Source of the DNA: Ligilactobacillus ceti DSM 22408
Lineage (GTDB): Bacteria; Bacillota; Bacilli; Lactobacillales; Lactobacillaceae
Length of the DNA: 64,000 nucleotides
Direction of reading: 5' to 3'
NCBI RefSeq assembly: GCF_000423245.1
Contig: NZ_KE383993.1
Span: 702,159 to 766,158, forward strand
Shown here: positions 48,740 to 56,885 of the stretch, in pieces
How the letters are laid out: each line of letters begins with the position of its first letter
Numbering within the stretch: position 1 is the stretch's first letter
The notes under the pieces: model-generated
Told to the model about the DNA's origin: nothing
What the model saw: only the letters and a program-made list of their open reading frames with translations
The model's database searches: none
Position numbers and translations under genes: made by a program

Positions 48740-50002
48740 TTATCCTTCCTCTCCTTTTAAGAAATAAATTGCTTGTAGTTGAATTTTTTTAGCAACCTCT
48801 TGCACATCCGCAATGGTTACTTTTTGAATATTTTCCATCCAAGTTCCTGTTGTAGGTGTCTTTTTAAACAACGGTTGGAGTAAAGCTTTAACCATTAAAT
48901 AATTTTGACTATCTAAATGACTTAAATGTTCATTAATCAAACTAAGTTTAATCTCAGCAAATAATTGTTCATCAATTTCTCCAGCAATAATTTTCGCGAA
49001 TTGTTCTGCAATTAAAGTTTGAACTTGCTCTTTATCACTACTTTTAATTCCAGTTTGAATATAAAAATATTGTCCAAATGAATCAAATGAACTACTGATG
49101 TAATATGCTAAACTTGCTTTTTCACGAATATTTCTAAATAAATATGAGCGTGCATCGCCACCTAAAAGAGCATTAAAAACAATGGCCGCATGAAAATCAG
49201 GACACCCTTGATCAATCGGAAAATGATAGGCTAAATTCAACTTACTTTGTTGAAGTTTTTCTTGTTCAACTTTTTCCACAACTTCATCTTTGTTTGCTTG
49301 TTGATAATACATAGAACCTAATGTGTTTTCCCGTGCTGTAAATGGTAAAGTTGCTAATTCTTCTACAACTTCATCTTCTTGTACATCACCTGACACAACA
49401 ATTCGGACCTGATCTTGCGTTATCATTTTTTGATAACAAGCAACAATATCTTGTGCTGTCAGTGGCTTTAATGTTTGTAAATCCCCTAACACTGAACTTT
49501 GTTGCACTGGATTAGTAAAATATTCTTTTTGTAATGCTAATAAAGCTGCAATTTTCTTATTATCTTGCATCGTTGCTAAATAAGTTTGGAAGTTTTCTTT
49601 TTGTCGTTGAAATGTTTCTTTTTCAAAAATACCATCCACTAATAATGGTCGGAAAATAATTTCCTCTAAAAACTTAATTCCTTTAGTCAACAAGTTTTCT
49701 GGCGTAGTTAAATACTTATCATTTACACAACTAAAATTAAATTTCATAATATGATAATTACCATTTCGAGTTGTACTAGTTCCAAAATCAGCACCATACA
49801 TTTGTGATAACTCTTGCGCAATAACTTGTTGTGTTGGATATTTTTTACTGCTTACTTCTAATAAATACGCTAATAAGGTTCTTTGTGTAATTTCTGTCAC
49901 TGTTTTTACTTCTGTAATAAAAGAAATGGAAATTTTATTTGTTTTAAATTGTGTTGTCGGCATTACCTGACATACCACACCGTTTTTTAAATCTTTTCTC
50001 AT
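48740..50002 (-). CDS. ymfF: M16 family protein YmfF, zinc site absent
   Basis: 420-residue M16-fold protein. At the position where the active partner has HFLEH this one reads LAYLLEVSS, so it lacks the zinc ligands and is presumably the non-catalytic half of a heterodimer with the YmfH product, as is typical of the family. Start ATG at 50000-50002 is 7 bases after AAAGGAG; a TTG two codons earlier is less likely. First gene of ymfF-ymfH-ymfI. Confidence 0.88.
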   Translation of the reverse strand: MRKDLKNGVVCQVMPTTQFKTNKISISFITEVKTVTEITQRTLLAYLLEVSSKKYPTQQVIAQELSQMYGADFGTSTTRNGNYHIMKFNFSCVNDKYLTTPENLLTKGIKFLEEIIFRPLLVDGIFEKETFQRQKENFQTYLATMQDNKKIAALLALQKEYFTNPVQQSSVLGDLQTLKPLTAQDIVACYQKMITQDQVRIVVSGDVQEDEVVEELATLPFTARENTLGSMYYQQANKDEVVEKVEQEKLQQSKLNLAYHFPIDQGCPDFHAAIVFNALLGGDARSYLFRNIREKASLAYYISSSFDSFGQYFYIQTGIKSSDKEQVQTLIAEQFAKIIAGEIDEQLFAEIKLSLINEHLSHLDSQNYLMVKALLQPLFKKTPTTGTWMENIQKVTIADVQEVAKKIQLQAIYFLKGEEG

Positions 50003-50036
50003 TCCCAATCTCCTTTCGCTAACACTTATTTATTCC

Positions 50037-50070
50037 AATAAGAAAACGCCCTGCCCTGGCACGGCGTTTC
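50037..50070 (-). terminator. ftsK terminator
   Basis: AAACGCC-TGCC stem (from 50044) pairs with GGCA-GGCGTTT (to 50069) with one C/C mismatch; on the minus strand it ends in TTTTC, just past the ftsK stop. Confidence 0.75.
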
Positions 50071-50073
50071 TCT

Positions 50074-52347
50074 TTAAGCTTTTGGTAAATAGACTTTACG
50101 TGGTTTACTACCTTCAGATGGCCCGATATATCCTCGGTTTTCCATTTCTTCCACCATCCGGGCTGATCTATTATAACCAATTTTAAATCTTCTTTGTAAT
50201 AATGAAATACTACATTTTTGTTCTTGTTTAATAAATTCTAAAGCTTCTGCAAATAACGGATCTTCCTCTTCTTTTTGCATTTCGGCTGCTAATTCATCAT
50301 CTGTAACTGTTAATTCAGCATCATATTGCGCACCGCGTTGTGTTTTTACATGTTCCACTACATTTTGAACATCACGATCAGAAACAAACGCACCTTGCAC
50401 ACGAATTGGCTTATTCATCCCCATTGGCAAGAATAACATATCGCCTCGTCCTAAAAGTTTTTCCGCTCCAGCTTGATCAATAATAGTCCGCGAATCAGTA
50501 TTACTTGAAACAGCAAATGCCATCCGTGAAGGGACATTAGCTTTTATAATACCAGTAATAACATCAACAGATGGTCTTTGAGTCGCTAAAATCAAGTGAA
50601 TTCCGGCCGCTCGTCCCATTTGAGCAATACGGATAATCGCGTCTTCTACTTCATTAGATGCTACCATCATCAAATCTGATAATTCATCTAAAATAGCTAC
50701 AATATATGGTAATTTTTCTCCGCTCATTGGGTCTTGAGCAACCATTTGATTATACGTTTCAATTTTACGCTGTCCTGTATTCGCGAAAATTTCATATCGT
50801 CGTTCCATTTCTTGAACTAATTTATTTAAAGCACGAGCTGCTTTTTTCGGATCAGTCACAACTGGTGTTAATAAATGCGGTATATCATTATAGACACCTA
50901 ATTCAACTTTTTTCGGATCTACTAAAATCATTTTGACATTTTCTGGTGGTTGATTCATCAATAAGGAAGTAATAATACTATTAATCGCGACTGATTTCCC
51001 ACTACCTGTTGATCCAGCAATTAACAAATGCGGCATTTTACCTAAATCAGCACTAATTAATTTCCCAGAAACGTCACGTCCCAAAGGTACTTCTAAAGGT
51101 GCATGTTCTTTTTCTTTTTGTTCCAACATAATATTTTTAAAAGAAATCATAGCTGTTTTAGTATTCGGTACTTCAATCCCAATTAAAGATTTACCTGGAA
51201 TAGGCGCTTCAATGCGAATATCTTTGGCAGCTAAAGCCAAGGCTAAATCATCTGTTAAATTCACAATCTTACTTACTTTCACACCAATCGCTGGATGAAG
51301 TTCATATTTTGTAACAGCTGGCCCTAAAATTGTATTCACTAATTCAACATCGACACCAAAACTAGCAAACGTTTGTTGTAATATCGCTTCATTTTGCCGA
51401 ATTAATCGTTGCTCATCACTTTGATCTGTTGGTGCCACATCTTCTAAAAGAGCTAAACTAGGTAATTCATATTCACCATCATTTTGCACTATACTTTTTG
51501 GCTTAGGTAAATCTTTTTTACCTTGTTCAACCAATTCAATTTGTTGTTGCACCGGTTTTTCAACGGGTTCATTCCAAACATTTTGTGTCACTTTGGGTTG
51601 CTCATTAATTTCCACTGGCTCTTGTTGAGTTTTTAAAACAGGTTTTTCTTGTTCAATTTGTGCCATTAACGCTGCTTCACGCTCGGCTTGAGCTTTTTCA
51701 GCCTGCAACTCTTGATGTTCTTGATATTTTTGTTGACTAAAATTTTTAGCTTTTTTACTTGTACTTTGAACACCTTTAGTAACTTTATATAATTGTTGTC
51801 CAATAAACTCTAAACTTTGTTGTGGTGTGATTTTCCAAAAAGCACAACATCCAAAAAAGAGTAATATCCCACTAATAATATAAGTCCCAATTTGAGAAAC
51901 AAGAAAATAAGTTCCACTATATAAAAAGGCACCAATCATCCCGCCACCAACAGCTGTTCCTAAACTATTATTCAAAATATCTTGCCGTAAATATTGCCAA
52001 GTAATACTAATAAAATTAGTATGTAAATTCAATTTATTAAATAAAATTGCTTCTAATAATAAATCTAACCCTAATAAAGTTAAACCAAAACCAATCCAAT
52101 ATTGTTTTTTTATCTTGGGTTCTTTTCCGGTAATTAATAATATCAATCCACTAAGGCATAATAAAATTAATCCAATCGGTGCAACGTCACCAATAAAAAA
52201 GCGAAAAACATTGCGAATTGTAATCCCTAAATATCCTAATTTAAAAAATCCTAATATACTTAATATAATAAAAACAAAGCCGATTATTCGTTCTGAAATT
52301 TCTGTTTTTTTCCGTTTACGGGTGCGACTCTTACGTTTCTTTGCCAT
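50074..52347 (-). CDS. ftsK: DNA translocase FtsK/SpoIIIE
   Basis: Septal DNA pump for chromosome segregation. The 757 residues comprise a basic N-terminus (KKRKSRTRKRKKTE), four or five membrane helices up to about residue 175, a Gln/Glu/Lys-rich linker, and the motor: VPLGRDVSGKLISADLGKMPHLLIAGSTGSGKSVAINS (Walker A about 446-453), ILVDPKKVELG, VAILDELSDLM and ILATQRPSVDVITG. The C-terminal gamma winged helix (ISLLQRRFKIGYNRSARMVEEME) recognises polar sequences. AGGTGG precedes the ATG. A -10 TATAAT lies at 52383-52388. Confidence 0.96.
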   Translation of the reverse strand: MAKKRKSRTRKRKKTEISERIIGFVFIILSILGFFKLGYLGITIRNVFRFFIGDVAPIGLILLCLSGLILLITGKEPKIKKQYWIGFGLTLLGLDLLLEAILFNKLNLHTNFISITWQYLRQDILNNSLGTAVGGGMIGAFLYSGTYFLVSQIGTYIISGILLFFGCCAFWKITPQQSLEFIGQQLYKVTKGVQSTSKKAKNFSQQKYQEHQELQAEKAQAEREAALMAQIEQEKPVLKTQQEPVEINEQPKVTQNVWNEPVEKPVQQQIELVEQGKKDLPKPKSIVQNDGEYELPSLALLEDVAPTDQSDEQRLIRQNEAILQQTFASFGVDVELVNTILGPAVTKYELHPAIGVKVSKIVNLTDDLALALAAKDIRIEAPIPGKSLIGIEVPNTKTAMISFKNIMLEQKEKEHAPLEVPLGRDVSGKLISADLGKMPHLLIAGSTGSGKSVAINSIITSLLMNQPPENVKMILVDPKKVELGVYNDIPHLLTPVVTDPKKAARALNKLVQEMERRYEIFANTGQRKIETYNQMVAQDPMSGEKLPYIVAILDELSDLMMVASNEVEDAIIRIAQMGRAAGIHLILATQRPSVDVITGIIKANVPSRMAFAVSSNTDSRTIIDQAGAEKLLGRGDMLFLPMGMNKPIRVQGAFVSDRDVQNVVEHVKTQRGAQYDAELTVTDDELAAEMQKEEEDPLFAEALEFIKQEQKCSISLLQRRFKIGYNRSARMVEEMENRGYIGPSEGSKPRKVYLPKA

Positions 52348-52382
52348 TTAAGCCACCTCATTAAATTTTTAACTATCTTAAA

Positions 52383-52391
52383 ATTATAACA
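52383..52391 (-). promoter_or_regulatory. Probable ftsK extended -10
   Basis: TGTTATAAT on the minus strand (hexamer 52383-52388), about 36 bases upstream of the ftsK start; no clear -35. Confidence 0.45.
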
Positions 52392-52448
52392 TACTTTGCC
52401 CGTTGTTTCCTGCTCGCTTCTAGTCACGATCCTTATTAAATCGCTTTT

Positions 52449-52497
52449 TAAATAAAAAAAGATTAACAACACTAATTATTAGTGTTGTTAATCTTTT
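52449..52497 (-). terminator. trmL terminator
   Basis: A perfect 19-bp stem (52457-52475 with 52479-52497) around a 3-base TTA loop, T run on the minus strand, 5 bases past the trmL stop. Confidence 0.9.
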
Positions 52498-52502
52498 CTC
52501 AC

Positions 52503-53015
52503 TTATTTTAATTTATCATCAATATATTGATGTTGTAATTCTAAATTCACAAAATCTTGTTGCCGCAAAGCTTCATAGATAACAATCGCTGCTGTATTAG
52601 ATAAATTTAAAGAGCGCACATGTTCATCATTTTGAGGAATCCGAATACAATGTTTAGCATACTTTTGCATAAACAATTCTGGTAACCCCATTGTTTCCTT
52701 CCCAAATAAGAAGTAATGATTAGTTTCCAGATTACGATAATCTCGTTCTGTATATGTTTTTTCCGCAAATTTTGAGACTAAATAAAGCTCATCTTCCCCT
52801 GTCAAAGTTTCTAAAAACGCTGGTAAATTTTTATGATAAGTAATTTGGACTTTATCCCAATAATCTAACCCTGCTCGTTTTAAATATTTATCATCAGTTG
52901 AAAATCCTAATGGTTCAATTAAATGTAAATGTGTATTGGTTGCCGCACATGTCCGTGCAATATTACCTGTATTAGCCGGCATCACCGGTTCAAATAAAAC
53001 AATATGATTTGCCAT
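52503..53015 (-). CDS. trmL: tRNA (cytidine(34)-2'-O)-methyltransferase
   Basis: SPOUT methyltransferase that 2'-O-methylates the wobble base of certain tRNA-Leu species. The 170 residues show ANTGNIARTCAATNTHLHLIEPLGF, LFGKETMGLPE about residues 100-110 and the knotted SAM site IRIPQNDEHVRSLNLSNTAAIVIYEALRQ. The start ATG 53013-53015 follows AGGTG; a 14-codon upstream extension is unsupported. Single gene; a tRNA-Leu gene is also present in this window but far away. Confidence 0.92.
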   Translation of the reverse strand: MANHIVLFEPVMPANTGNIARTCAATNTHLHLIEPLGFSTDDKYLKRAGLDYWDKVQITYHKNLPAFLETLTGEDELYLVSKFAEKTYTERDYRNLETNHYFLFGKETMGLPELFMQKYAKHCIRIPQNDEHVRSLNLSNTAAIVIYEALRQQDFVNLELQHQYIDDKLK

Positions 53016-53045
53016 TTTGACACCTAACTTTCTTTTATTTATAAC

Positions 53046-53090
53046 TAAAAAACGCAACTATTCGGTGTAATCACGGCGAACAGCTACGTT
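53046..53090 (-). terminator. GU-containing terminator hairpin upstream of trmL
   Basis: On the minus strand, 53077-53090 pairs with 53051-53064 over 14 bp, three of them G-U, then T6. The wobble pairs work only in minus-strand RNA. It lies about 127 bases past the deacetylase stop, or ends a separate short RNA. Confidence 0.7.
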
Positions 53091-53144
53091 ATCAAAAAAC
53101 CAATCAATAAGCAAACAAGAATGGTCACTAATACTGATTCGATA
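53046..53144 (-). ncRNA. Candidate small RNA of about 100 nt
   Basis: A possible promoter TTGAAT (53174-53179), 17 bp, TAGTAT (53151-53156) with TG before the -10 would start a ~100-nt minus-strand RNA ending at the GU-paired terminator at 53046-53090. No open reading frame of note lies inside. It may equally be just the 3' UTR of the deacetylase gene; no known RNA family was recognised. Confidence 0.3.
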
Positions 53145-53216
53145 AAAAATATACTATCATATCCAATAATTTAATTCAAGATTTTTTACTATAATCTCTC
53201 TATTTGGTCTAGTCAT

Positions 53217-54596
53217 TTAATTATTGACGCCATGATGAACTTGAACACTTAAATCAGTAATTGGTTTAAATGTATACCCCCGACTTAAATAATACTTGAT
53301 AACTGTTGGCAAGGCAGCTACTGTCGTCGTTTTTGTTTTAGAATCATGGAATAAAATATTCAAATGATTAGCTTTGCCATTTGTAGCATTCCGAATAATA
53401 TATGAAGTCGGCATCGTATTGCCGGCTGCATCACCAGAAGAACAATTCCAATCATAATAACGATACCCTTTATTCATTACATCACGAACCAAATATGACA
53501 TAATTCCTCGCTGATATTGACGACTCACAGTATTACTAGATCCACCAGGAAAACGGATATACTTTGATTTAATCCCAATTAAATTATGAACCATTTGTTC
53601 AATTTGATTCAAATCGGCATAATAAGTAGCTGCAGAGCGATAAATTTGATAATTATGCGTATAAGTATGCAACCCTATTGTATTTCCCTCGGCATAAGCT
53701 CGTTTAATTAAATAGTTATATTTTTGTCCATTACCAGTCACAAAAAATGTACCTTTAACTTTAAATTTTTTCAAAATATCTAAAATTTTAGCAGTATTCG
53801 CTGATGGGCCATCATCAAATGTTAAATAAACAACTTTATCCCCATCTGAATGAGCTTGTTTAACGTCAATTCGTCGTTTAGCTGTTGCTTTATTCCCACT
53901 ACGATCAATAGCTTGATACACTAAATAATAAGTACCAGCTTGATGAAAATCATGACCTTTTTTATCATAGGTTACTTTAGGATGCGGGTCTAAATTATCT
54001 TTCACAACAACACCTTTTAAAAGATCTAATTGATCATTAGTTGTAATTTCAATGGCTGGTATTGCTTCAAATTTGGGTGCTTGTTGATCTTTTTTACGAA
54101 TTAACTGAGCATCTTTTTCAGTTTCATTACCTGATTTATCATATGCAATAATTTTCACATTTGTTTTTCCAGCTTTTTTAGCTTTGTTATAATTTTCCGC
54201 AAATTTAAGATATGCTTTTTTATTATCACTGACCTTTTTCACAAAATCTTGCGGTTTTACATCAGCCACTAAATCCGTTTGATAATTTTTAACCATTAAT
54301 TTCGGAGCTTGTTGATCAACAACTTTAACGTTAAAAGGATATTTTTTTCCTTTATAAAGGTAATAACAAGAATAGGTACCTAATTTATTAACATCTACTT
54401 GACCATAATACTTAACAGCTTTTTTATTTCCGAATAACACCATTTGTAAATTAGTTTTCGGTTGATACTTTCCTCGATAATCAACTTCCACAATTTGTTT
54501 TTTCAAAAAAACAGGATGCCATAAACTAATTAAAAATACTATTATTACAAGACAAAAAGCACCTATACTACTACCCCAAATTATTTTTTTCTTCAT
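53217..54596 (-). CDS. Membrane-anchored polysaccharide deacetylase (PgdA-like)
   Basis: Predicted peptidoglycan GlcNAc deacetylase, a lysozyme-resistance factor. The 459 residues have an N-terminal anchor (about 7-26), two beta-rich immunoglobulin-like modules (about 90-245, with VVDQQAPKLMV and RKKDQQAPKFEA repeats) and a NodB domain: TFDDGPS about 261-267, HTYTHN about 312-317, RFPGGSS about 350-356, DWNCSSGD about 386-393 and LFHDSK about 416-421. All five NodB motifs are intact. The start is 16 bases past the ybaK stop and has only a weak GATGGTG site. Confidence 0.9.
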   Translation of the reverse strand: MKKKIIWGSSIGAFCLVIIVFLISLWHPVFLKKQIVEVDYRGKYQPKTNLQMVLFGNKKAVKYYGQVDVNKLGTYSCYYLYKGKKYPFNVKVVDQQAPKLMVKNYQTDLVADVKPQDFVKKVSDNKKAYLKFAENYNKAKKAGKTNVKIIAYDKSGNETEKDAQLIRKKDQQAPKFEAIPAIEITTNDQLDLLKGVVVKDNLDPHPKVTYDKKGHDFHQAGTYYLVYQAIDRSGNKATAKRRIDVKQAHSDGDKVVYLTFDDGPSANTAKILDILKKFKVKGTFFVTGNGQKYNYLIKRAYAEGNTIGLHTYTHNYQIYRSAATYYADLNQIEQMVHNLIGIKSKYIRFPGGSSNTVSRQYQRGIMSYLVRDVMNKGYRYYDWNCSSGDAAGNTMPTSYIIRNATNGKANHLNILFHDSKTKTTTVAALPTVIKYYLSRGYTFKPITDLSVQVHHGVNN

Positions 54597-54612
54597 ATAT
54601 TAACACCATCTT

Positions 54613-55119
54613 TTATTTAGCAACTTGAATATATTCACCTTTCACAAGTTCTACTAACGCTTCCCGATTCAACCGAACAGAACGACCAATTTTCCCAGCA
54701 GACACTGATACTTCCGTGAAATCTTGAATTCTTTCATCAAAATAAATAGGGAAATCCGTTTTAAAACTAATCCCAATTGGTGTATTTTCTCCATGTACAT
54801 AACCTGTAATATTAATTAAATTCTTGTTATCAGCTAAATGAACTTGTTTTTTTCCTAATTGACGAGCAATTAATTTCAAGTCAATTTCATGTAATAAAGA
54901 TAAACAAACGACTAAATAATCCTTAGGATCTTTATTTGCATTCAAAACAATCGTTTTTAAAATACTATTCGGTTCAATTCCTTGTTCTTCTGCTTCTGCA
55001 AAAGCTGACGCACCTCGTTTTAAAAATTCAAAAGAATACTCTTCATAAGGAATATTATGTTGATCTAAGATACGTTCTTCATTAGTTTTTTTAATCTTAT
55101 TTTTCTTTTTCTTAGCCAT
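54613..55119 (-). CDS. ybaK: YbaK/EbsC family aminoacyl-tRNA deacylase
   Basis: Hydrolyses mischarged aminoacyl-tRNA, typically Cys-tRNA(Pro). The 168 residues have a Lys-rich N-terminus (MAKKKKNKIKKTNEER) and the YbaK core: YEEYSFEFLKRGASAFAEAEEQGIEPNSILKTIVLN, LSLLHEIDLKLIARQLGKKQVHLAD, the GYVHGENTPIG substrate loop and VSVSAGKIGRSVRLN. AAGGATGAG precedes the ATG. It shares a transcript with the deacetylase gene. Confidence 0.92.
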   Translation of the reverse strand: MAKKKKNKIKKTNEERILDQHNIPYEEYSFEFLKRGASAFAEAEEQGIEPNSILKTIVLNANKDPKDYLVVCLSLLHEIDLKLIARQLGKKQVHLADNKNLINITGYVHGENTPIGISFKTDFPIYFDERIQDFTEVSVSAGKIGRSVRLNREALVELVKGEYIQVAK

Positions 55120-55268
55120 ATTCGCTCATCCTTTTCTTTCCAAACTATATATTATCAATTAAAACACATTATCCTTTGTTTGGGAATATTTAGCATTTTA
55201 GATTTATTAAAGATAATTCGTTTATTGTGATAAAAACCGAACTTTAGAAGTTATTAAAGAAACAAACC

Positions 55269-55297
55269 TTGACTTTTTACCGAATAAAAGCTATTAT
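55269..55297 (+). promoter_or_regulatory. guaC promoter
   Basis: TTGACT (55269-55274), 17 bp, TATTAT (55292-55297). About 70 nt of leader follows. Confidence 0.8.
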
Positions 55298-55303
55298 ATT
55301 TAT

Positions 55304-55373
55304 GGTTTCGTGATTAAATTAAGTAAATCACGAATTAAAAACGCTCAACCTTTGAAAGAGAGGCTCTTTTATT
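55304..55373 (+). promoter_or_regulatory. Structured guaC leader
   Basis: Two inverted repeats: TTCGTGATT/AATCACGAA (55306-55333, 10-base loop) and AAAGAG-AGG-CTCTTT (55355-55369), the latter burying the AGAGAGG ribosome binding site. An outer GGTT/AACC pairing is also possible. It lacks the conserved core of a purine riboswitch. A translational control element or a protein operator is a reasonable guess. Confidence 0.5.
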
Positions 55374-56348
55374 ATGACAGTTTTTGATTATGAAGATATC
55401 CAACTTATTCCCAACAAATGTATTGTGAAAAGTCGTTCCGAAATTGATCCAAGCATCAAATTTGGTCCTTTAACTTTTAAAATTCCTGTTGTACCTGCTA
55501 ATATGCAAACTATCATTGACGATGATTTAGCTATTTGGTTAGCTGAAAATGGTTACTTCTATATTATGCATCGATTTGAAGCTGAAAACCGTTTGGATTT
55601 TGTGCAAATGATGCATGATCGCAATTTATTTGCTTCTATTTCCGTCGGTGTTAAAGATCCAGAATATACGTTTGTTGATGAATTAGTCGAAGCTGGCCTC
55701 ACTCCAGAATACATTACAATTGATGTCGCTCACGGTCATGCTGATACTGTTATTAAAATGATTAAATATATCAAATCTAAATTACCAGATACATTCTTAA
55801 TTGCCGGTAACGTAGGTACTCCTGAAGGGGTACGTGAATTAGAAAATGCTGGCGCTGATGCTACTAAAGTCGGAATTGGACCAGGTCGTGTTTGCATCAC
55901 AAAATTAAAAACTGGTTTCGGAACTGGCGGTTGGCAATTAGCTGCTATTCGCCTTTGTGCTAAAGCCGCTCGTAAACCAATTATCGCTGATGGTGGTTTA
56001 CGTTATAATTGTGATATTGCTAAATCAATTCGTTTTGGCGCTTCTATGTGTATGATCGGTTCATTATTTGCAGGTCATGCCGAAAGTCCTGGTGAATTAA
56101 TTGAACAAGATGGCCAAAAATGTAAAGCTTACTTTGGCTCTGCTTCTCAATATCAAAAAGGTCAATATAAAAACGTCGAAGGTAAAAAAATCTTAACACC
56201 TTACAAAGGTCACATTGCAGACACTTTACAAGAAATGAAAGAAGATTTACAATCATCTATTTCTTACGCAGGTGGTAAAGACTTAGATGCTTTAAGAACT
56301 GTTGATTATGTAATTGTTAAAAATTCAATCTTTAACGGTGATCGTTAA
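55374..56348 (+). CDS. guaC: GMP reductase
   Basis: NADPH-dependent conversion of GMP to IMP, balancing guanine and adenine nucleotides. The 324-residue IMPDH-family barrel has [13 protein letters not shown] at the N-terminus, [56 protein letters not shown] with the catalytic Cys about residue 174, and [26 protein letters not shown]. No CBS insert. AGAGG lies about 10 bases before the ATG, inside a leader hairpin. Single gene. Confidence 0.95.
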   Translation: MTVFDYEDIQLIPNKCIVKSRSEIDPSIKFGPLTFKIPVVPANMQTIIDDDLAIWLAENGYFYIMHRFEAENRLDFVQMMHDRNLFASISVGVKDPEYTFVDELVEAGLTPEYITIDVAHGHADTVIKMIKYIKSKLPDTFLIAGNVGTPEGVRELENAGADATKVGIGPGRVCITKLKTGFGTGGWQLAAIRLCAKAARKPIIADGGLRYNCDIAKSIRFGASMCMIGSLFAGHAESPGELIEQDGQKCKAYFGSASQYQKGQYKNVEGKKILTPYKGHIADTLQEMKEDLQSSISYAGGKDLDALRTVDYVIVKNSIFNGDR

Positions 56349-56352
56349 AACT

Positions 56353-56393
56353 AAAAAACGCTGAAATCAGTATTTGATTTCAGCGTTTTTTTT
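56353..56393. terminator. Bidirectional terminator after guaC
   Basis: A perfect 17-bp stem (56353-56369 with 56375-56391) with a GTATT loop and A and T runs at the ends. Confidence 0.9.
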
Positions 56394-56748
56394 AATAATA
56401 TTTAATAATGGTGCCAACTTTAATTTCAGGTAATTCATTCGGCTCTAAATAAATAGTATTACCTAACGGATTACTTGGAACTTCCTTAAAATGAAGCGTT
56501 GCATGACCAAGCATCAACAAATTATTTTTAACTAACTCACCAATATAATTAATTGTATATTCTTGATCATCAATTCTTATTTTATGGCCAACTTCTAATG
56601 TATAATTTTCTTGCTGTGAACTTTTAAAACGTTGAATAACAGCGACTTTCGTTAATTGATCAGATGCCGTTTCGTTAAACATGATTAACATTGGTTCCGG
56701 CGCTGTCATTGCTTGTGAACCGATCGCGATTATTTGAGACTCCAACAT
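56392..56748 (-). CDS. Orphan PTS sorbitol IIA-like (GutA fold) protein
   Basis: The 118 residues align over their length with PTS glucitol/sorbitol IIA: MLIMFNETASDQLTKVAVIQ, IRIDDQEYTINYIGELVKNNLLMLGHATLHF and NPLGNTIYLEPNELPEIKVGTIIKYY. The phosphoryl-accepting His of GutA (residue 43 in E. coli) aligns without gaps to Gln39 here, so normal PTS phosphotransfer is unlikely. No sorbitol IIB, IIC or dehydrogenase genes are near. Start ATG 56746-56748 follows AAGGGG by 9 bases; an 11-codon extension is not supported. A regulatory or divergent enzymatic role is possible but unproven. Confidence 0.82.
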   Translation of the reverse strand: MLESQIIAIGSQAMTAPEPMLIMFNETASDQLTKVAVIQRFKSSQQENYTLEVGHKIRIDDQEYTINYIGELVKNNLLMLGHATLHFKEVPSNPLGNTIYLEPNELPEIKVGTIIKYY

Positions 56749-56806
56749 ATTGACTTTCCCCTTATCATTAAAAAATTCCAATTTAATTTTAACATATTAT
56801 CACTCC

Positions 56807-56841
56807 AAAAAGTAATCGGATCACTTTCCGACTACTTTTTT
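56807..56841. other. Terminator-like hairpin between divergent genes
   Basis: AAAAAGTA-A-TCGGA pairs with TCCGA-C-TACTTTTT around a 6-base loop, T7 on the plus strand. It lies between the divergent starts of the GutA-like gene and pgl, overlapping the pgl -35 region, and so has no obvious transcript to end. It may be an operator or an attenuator. Confidence 0.5.
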
Positions 56842-56849
56842 GCTATAAT
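56841..56849 (+). promoter_or_regulatory. pgl extended -10
   Basis: TGCTATAAT at 56841-56849, about 37 bases upstream of the start; the -35 position falls within the hairpin at 56807-56841. Confidence 0.55.
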
Positions 56850-56885
56850 ATCAGTAACTTACATGTTTTAGAAAGGATGATATTT

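Noticed and set aside
55304-55373. Purine riboswitch upstream of guaC
   Set aside because: The leader is short and lacks the conserved three-way junction sequences.
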